The position numbers and the translations under genes were made by a program. A stretch of 64,000 bases of DNA from Devosia sp. FKR38. Lineage in GTDB: Bacteria > Pseudomonadota > Alphaproteobacteria > Rhizobiales > Devosiaceae. Positions within the stretch are counted from its first letter, which is position 1. Each line of letters opens with the position of its first letter. The DNA lies in the NCBI RefSeq assembly GCF_005222805.1, contig NZ_STGC01000005.1, positions 2,561,256 to 2,625,255 of the forward strand. Direction: 5' to 3'. Shown here piece after piece: positions 60,329 to 64,000 of the stretch. The notes under the pieces were generated by a model. The model ran no database searches. It was not told where the DNA came from and saw only the letters and a program-made list of their open reading frames with translations.

Positions 60329-62794
60329 CTATTCCGCCGCTGCCCGGTGCCGGGGCTCGGCGGCCAGTTCATTGGGCGCAAAGTCATCGACCTTGACCAC
60401 CCGGTCGGTCGCCTCGTCGGCGGCCCGCATGATCCCGGCTTCATTGCCATTGAGCACCCCGGCGGCCACGGCGTCGTCAATCGCGTCGCGGTCCAGCCGC
60501 CGCTCGATCACGCCCTTGCGCGCCGCCTTGATGAAGCGGCCTTCGATCTCCTCGGCCTCGGTCACCTTGATGAAGGCATCTTCCAGCACGCCGGTGATGT
60601 CCTCGGGGTCCATGGTCACATAGGCGCCGGTGGTCAGCCGGTCGCGGAAGGCGCCGGGCTGCAGCACCGCCTTGACCAGGCGATAGTTCACCCGATCGCT
60701 GGCGCGGCGGGCGTGGCGGCCCAGCGGGAAGCACAGCACCCGCATCGCCACGGCAAAGAAGCGATTGGGGAAATTGGCGAACACGGCATCAAAGCTGTCC
60801 TCGATGGCCGCGATCCGGTCGGCCATGATGGCCTCGACCACGTCGCGGTCCTCGGCGAGCTGCCCCTCGTCCTCAAAGCGGCGCAGCGTGGCCGACATCA
60901 GATAGAGGTCGCTCAGGATATCGGCCATGCGGCCCGAGATCTTCTGCTTGCGCTTGAGCGCCCCGCCCAGCACCACCGTGGTCCAGTCCGCGGTCAGCGC
61001 GAAGGCCTGGCTGTAGCGGTGCAACTGGCGATACCAATGCGCCATCGGCCCCTGGTTGGGCGTGCTGGCAAAGGCGCCATTGCTCACCCCGTGCAGGAAG
61101 CTGGCCACGATATTGCGCAGCATGAAGCGGGTGTGGCCGCCAAAGGCCAGGTCGAACTGCTCGAGGCCCGCCTTGCGGTCCGGATTCTTGCCCGCCTGCA
61201 CTTCCTTGAGCAGATAGGGATGCGCACGCAGCACGCCCTGGGCAAAGGTCATCAGCGTGCGGGTGAGGATATTGGCCCCCTCCACCGTGATGGCCACCGG
61301 CAGCGCCATATAGGCGCCGAACAGGTAATTGCCCGGCCCGTCCTGGATGGCGCGACCGCCATGGATGTCAAAGGCATCGTCCATGCTGTCGCGCATGGCT
61401 TCGGTGGTGGTGTATTTGAGGAGGCCCGCAATCACCGCGGGGCGCTGGCCCTCATCGACCATCGAGGCCGTCAGCCGGCGGCCGGCCTCGAAGGTATAGG
61501 CGCGCTTGACCATCTCGCCCAGCGGCTCGGCGACGCCTTCCATTAGCCCCACCGGAATGCCGAACTGGCGACGCACCCTTGCATAGGCCGAGGTGGTGCG
61601 CAGCGTCTGCTTGATCGAGATCGAGCCAATGGCCGGCAGCGAGATGGCGCGGCCCGTCGACAGGCACTCCATCAGCATGCGCCAGCCCTGCCCGGCATAA
61701 TCGGTGCCGCCGATCAGATAGCTCATCGGCACGAACACATTGCTGCCGCGCACCGGCCCGTTCATGAACGCCTGGCGCGACGGGAAGTGGCGACGGCCGA
61801 TATCAAGGCCCGGATGGTCATGCGGGATCAGCGCCAGCGTGATGCCGATATCGGCGCCGCGACCGAGCAGATTGTCGGGGTCCTTGAGCAGGAACGCCAG
61901 GCCCACCAGCGTGGCGATCGGCGCCAGGGTAATGTAGCGCTTGTCAAAGCTCAGCGTCACGCCAAGCGTTTCCTTGCCGTCCCACATGCCCTTGGTGACC
62001 ACGCCGATATCGCGCATGCCGCCCGCGTCGGAGCCCGAATGCACGCCCGTCAGCGCAAAGCAGGGCACTTCGAGCCCGCGCGCCAGCCGGCTGAGGTATT
62101 TTTCCTTCTGCTCATGCGTGCCGTATTTTTCCAGCAGCTCGCCCGGCCCGAGCGAATTGGGCACCATCACCGTGATGCCTGCCGCCACCGAGCGGCTGGC
62201 GATCTTGGACACGATCATCGACTGCGCCTGCGCCGAGAAGCCAAGCCCACCATGCTCCTTGGCAATCAGCATGCCCAGGAAGCCTTCGTCCTTGAGATAC
62301 TGCCAGAGCGCGGGCGACAGGTCGGCGCGATTGTTGCGGATGTCCCAGTCGTCGATCATCTTGCAGGCGGTTTCGGTCTGATTGTCCAGGAACGCCTGCT
62401 CGGCTGCCGTCAGCGTCAGCGGCCGGATGGCGCTGAGCTTGCTCCAGTCGGGCCGGCCGGAAAACAGCTCGGCATCCCAGCCCACCGTACCGGCATCGAG
62501 CGCTTCCTGCTCGGTGCGGCTCACCTTGGGCAGGATGGATTTGACCGCGCCATAGACCGGGGTGATCAGCACGGGCATGCGGATCGCCTTGACGCTCAGC
62601 GCCAGAAGGATCAGCCCCGGCAGCAGTGCCAGCACCAGCCCGACCCCGCCGCCAAAGGCAAAGCCGGCGCTGAGGTCGATGCGGCTGAGCAGCCCGATGG
62701 CCAGCGCGCCCAGGCCCCAGTGCCACATCGGGCTTTCGCGCATGGCCAGCACGGCGAAAACGACCAGACCGAAAATGATAGTGGCAAAGATCAC
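60329..62794 (-). CDS. fadE: Acyl-CoA dehydrogenase, FadE type
   Basis: FadE makes the first beta-oxidation desaturation. The 821-residue length matches E. coli FadE (about 814). There are two to three N-terminal hydrophobic helices (IFATIIFGLVVFAVLAM, LLPGLILLALSVKA) and a dehydrogenase core (AKEHGGLGFSAQAQSMIVSKIASRS, CFALTGVHSGSDAG). The GTG at 62794 with GGGGAGGG 6-10 bp upstream is preferred over the frame's earlier ATG at 62839. It is the first gene of the operon. Confidence 0.93.
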   Translation of the reverse strand: MIFATIIFGLVVFAVLAMRESPMWHWGLGALAIGLLSRIDLSAGFAFGGGVGLVLALLPGLILLALSVKAIRMPVLITPVYGAVKSILPKVSRTEQEALDAGTVGWDAELFSGRPDWSKLSAIRPLTLTAAEQAFLDNQTETACKMIDDWDIRNNRADLSPALWQYLKDEGFLGMLIAKEHGGLGFSAQAQSMIVSKIASRSVAAGITVMVPNSLGPGELLEKYGTHEQKEKYLSRLARGLEVPCFALTGVHSGSDAGGMRDIGVVTKGMWDGKETLGVTLSFDKRYITLAPIATLVGLAFLLKDPDNLLGRGADIGITLALIPHDHPGLDIGRRHFPSRQAFMNGPVRGSNVFVPMSYLIGGTDYAGQGWRMLMECLSTGRAISLPAIGSISIKQTLRTTSAYARVRRQFGIPVGLMEGVAEPLGEMVKRAYTFEAGRRLTASMVDEGQRPAVIAGLLKYTTTEAMRDSMDDAFDIHGGRAIQDGPGNYLFGAYMALPVAITVEGANILTRTLMTFAQGVLRAHPYLLKEVQAGKNPDRKAGLEQFDLAFGGHTRFMLRNIVASFLHGVSNGAFASTPNQGPMAHWYRQLHRYSQAFALTADWTTVVLGGALKRKQKISGRMADILSDLYLMSATLRRFEDEGQLAEDRDVVEAIMADRIAAIEDSFDAVFANFPNRFFAVAMRVLCFPLGRHARRASDRVNYRLVKAVLQPGAFRDRLTTGAYVTMDPEDITGVLEDAFIKVTEAEEIEGRFIKAARKGVIERRLDRDAIDDAVAAGVLNGNEAGIMRAADEATDRVVKVDDFAPNELAAEPRHRAAAE

Positions 62795-62945
62795 AGCATG
62801 CCCTCCCCTGGGCTGCCGCGCGTGATGCGGGCAGCGCAATCCCTGAACGTCAGACCGGTCGCCGAATCGTTCGGCCTGTCTTTGGGTCAGCCGCGCCGGG
62901 ATGATAGCGCGACGGGCCCTGATTGTTGAGGTCAGTTTAGCAAGG

Positions 62946-63068
62946 TTTACCTATACGTCAACCAGTGCGCGTAAACGTCCACACGCCGACTCCGGTTGCA
63001 ACGGCCTCCCCCGTCCCTGCCCCGGCCCCGGTTCATAATTCCGGACAACGGTTTGACGTTAACGTAAG
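62946..63068. promoter_or_regulatory. Cluster of three ACGT-WW-ACGT-like operator boxes between fadE and fadD
   Basis: Boxes lie at 62946-62961 (TTTACCTATACGTCAA), 62966-62981 (core GCGTAAACGT) and 63053-63068 (TTGACGTTAACGTAAG, with a perfect ACGTTAACGT). All lie in the 339-bp divergent region that must hold both fad promoters. The pattern resembles LiuR-type MerR-regulator sites of beta-oxidation regulons. The actual regulator is not in the window. Apart from these boxes, nothing else in the gap can be assigned. Confidence 0.5.
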
Positions 63069-63133
63069 CTCGTGAAATATTCGTCACACAAGGGCATCAG
63101 CCCGCCGCCGCAACACCGGCACCCGGAGGAACC

Positions 63134-64000
63134 ATGGCCAAACCGACCACCACCGCTTCACACCCCCGCCCCTGGATCGCCAACTATCCCGATGGCGTCA
63201 GCTGGGATGTCGAGCTCGACCTGCGTCCGGTCCATGAACAGGTGCTCGCCGCCTGCGCCAAGAACCCCTTCGCCACCGCGCTCGATTTCCTGGGCGGCAC
63301 CACCTCCTTTGGCGAATTGGCCGAAAAGATCATTGCGTTCGCCGGTGCGCTGCAGCGTCAGTTCGGCGTGACCAAGGGCAGCCGCGTGGCGCTCATGCTG
63401 CCCAATACGCCCTTTTACCCAATCGCCTATTACGCCGTCCTCCGCGCCGGCGGCACGGTGGTCAACTGCAATCCGCTCTATACGGTGCACGAGCTCAGCC
63501 ACATCACCGCCAGCGCCGGCGCCGACATCATGGTGACGCTCGATCTGCAGCAGATCTTTGAAAAAGCCGAGAAGCTCGTCCAGGCCGGCCACGTCAAATC
63601 GCTGATCGTCTGCCACTTCCCGGACGCGCTGCCGCTGGTCAAGAAACTGCTGTTCACGGTGGCCAAGCGCAAGGATCTGGCCCGGCTGAACAAGTCGCCG
63701 GTCGCCGCCAGCATCACCCATTTCCATGACATGGTGACCCGCGGGCAGCCGCCGGCTGCTGTGGTGATCGATCCGGAAAACGACATCGCCGTGCAGCAAT
63801 ATACCGGCGGCACCACCGGCCTGCCCAAGGGCGCCCTGCTCACCCACGCCAATATCGCGGCCAATATGAGCCAGATCGACAAATGGGGTGATGGCGTCTT
63901 CTATCCGCCCAGCAAGGTCGTGGCTGTGCTGCCGTTTTTTCACATCTTCGCCATGACGGTCTGCATGAACGTGCCGCTGTGCAATGGCGCCCAGGTGGTC
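63134..64000 (+). CDS. fadD: Long-chain fatty acid-CoA ligase, partial
   Basis: FadD activates fatty acids to acyl-CoA and feeds the divergent beta-oxidation genes. The first 289 codons are present. They include the adenylate-forming ATP motif YTGGTTGLPKGALLTHAN and VALMLPNTPFYPIAYYAVLRAGGTVVNCNPLYT. The gene continues past the right edge. CGGAGGA lies 3-4 bp upstream of ATG 63134, an excellent ribosome-binding site. Confidence 0.94.
   Translation, partial: MAKPTTTASHPRPWIANYPDGVSWDVELDLRPVHEQVLAACAKNPFATALDFLGGTTSFGELAEKIIAFAGALQRQFGVTKGSRVALMLPNTPFYPIAYYAVLRAGGTVVNCNPLYTVHELSHITASAGADIMVTLDLQQIFEKAEKLVQAGHVKSLIVCHFPDALPLVKKLLFTVAKRKDLARLNKSPVAASITHFHDMVTRGQPPAAVVIDPENDIAVQQYTGGTTGLPKGALLTHANIAANMSQIDKWGDGVFYPPSKVVAVLPFFHIFAMTVCMNVPLCNGAQVV

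Noticed and set aside
58215-60623. A very long plus-strand open frame (about 800 codons)
   Set aside because: It is the antisense of fadJ, whose both domains carry catalytic motifs. The translated product is Arg/His/Gln-rich and resembles no protein family.
1-64000. tRNA or rRNA genes
   Set aside because: I found no TPsiC-arm-like GGTTCGANTCC with matching stems and no rRNA sequence. A covariance search could still find something I missed.

Overview
The window is a GC-rich, densely coded bacterial chromosome segment with no phage, insertion sequence, CRISPR or tRNA gene that I can see. The gene set points to an alphaproteobacterium of the Hyphomicrobiales (Rhizobiales), probably Devosia or a close relative. 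The evidence is cell-cycle proteins of the alphaproteobacterial type (RcdA, TrcR/DUF1013, GapR), full TTAA-N7-TTAA CtrA boxes, an aa3-type cytochrome oxidase subunit IV, DUF1192, DUF1036 and DUF2147 proteins, and a split three-gene transhydrogenase. Species-level naming is inference.

Layout. 1-5.2 kb: a truncated ABC exporter, rpmE, rcdA with a possible CtrA-controlled small RNA upstream, a DUF1192 protein, a quinone oxidoreductase and trcR. 5.2-11.5 kb: a KefB/C-type antiporter, a TauE-type transporter, two DUF465 proteins, purE-purK, an intergenic palindromic element that supplies both flanking stop codons, a hydrolase and rpsU. 11.5-20.7 kb: efflux, hydrolase, DsbA-like, SlyX and LysE genes, then a probable operon pepF - coxIV - pntAA - pntAB - pntB - lysE. 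20.9-28.8 kb: a CtrA-box-preceded sigma-54 activator, a Stf0 sulfotransferase, a GDPD, an unusual three-gene operon (flavin-dependent halogenase, APH-type kinase, DUF4037) and a DapA-family aldolase.

29.1-39.3 kb is a carbon-phosphorus lyase locus: phnF-G-H-I-J-K-L-M followed by phnC-D-E-E. It has a Pho-box-like sequence and two copies of one palindrome that I propose as the PhnF operator. Its PhnJ is the most striking gene in the window. It is full length, in frame and well conserved, yet by my alignment it lacks two of the three [4Fe-4S] cysteines and the catalytic thiyl cysteine of characterised PhnJ, while keeping the glycyl-radical glycine and the histidines that bind metal.

39.4-51 kb: two cell-wall proteins (L,D-transpeptidase and M15-like DUF882) separated by a seven-unit array of 24-bp palindromic repeats, then dxs, small envelope and flagellar-type proteins, gapR, pyk, a second palindromic repeat cluster, rpmJ, a CheY-like protein and a HIT protein. 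51-56.5 kb: an oppABCDF-type peptide transporter. 56.7-64 kb: a fatty-acid beta-oxidation operon (fadE-fadJ-thiolase-small membrane protein) divergent from fadD. Three ACGT-WW-ACGT-like boxes lie between them, and a fourth lies upstream of the distant DUF2147 gene.

All calls come from reading the sequence. Family names rest on motif recognition, not database searches.
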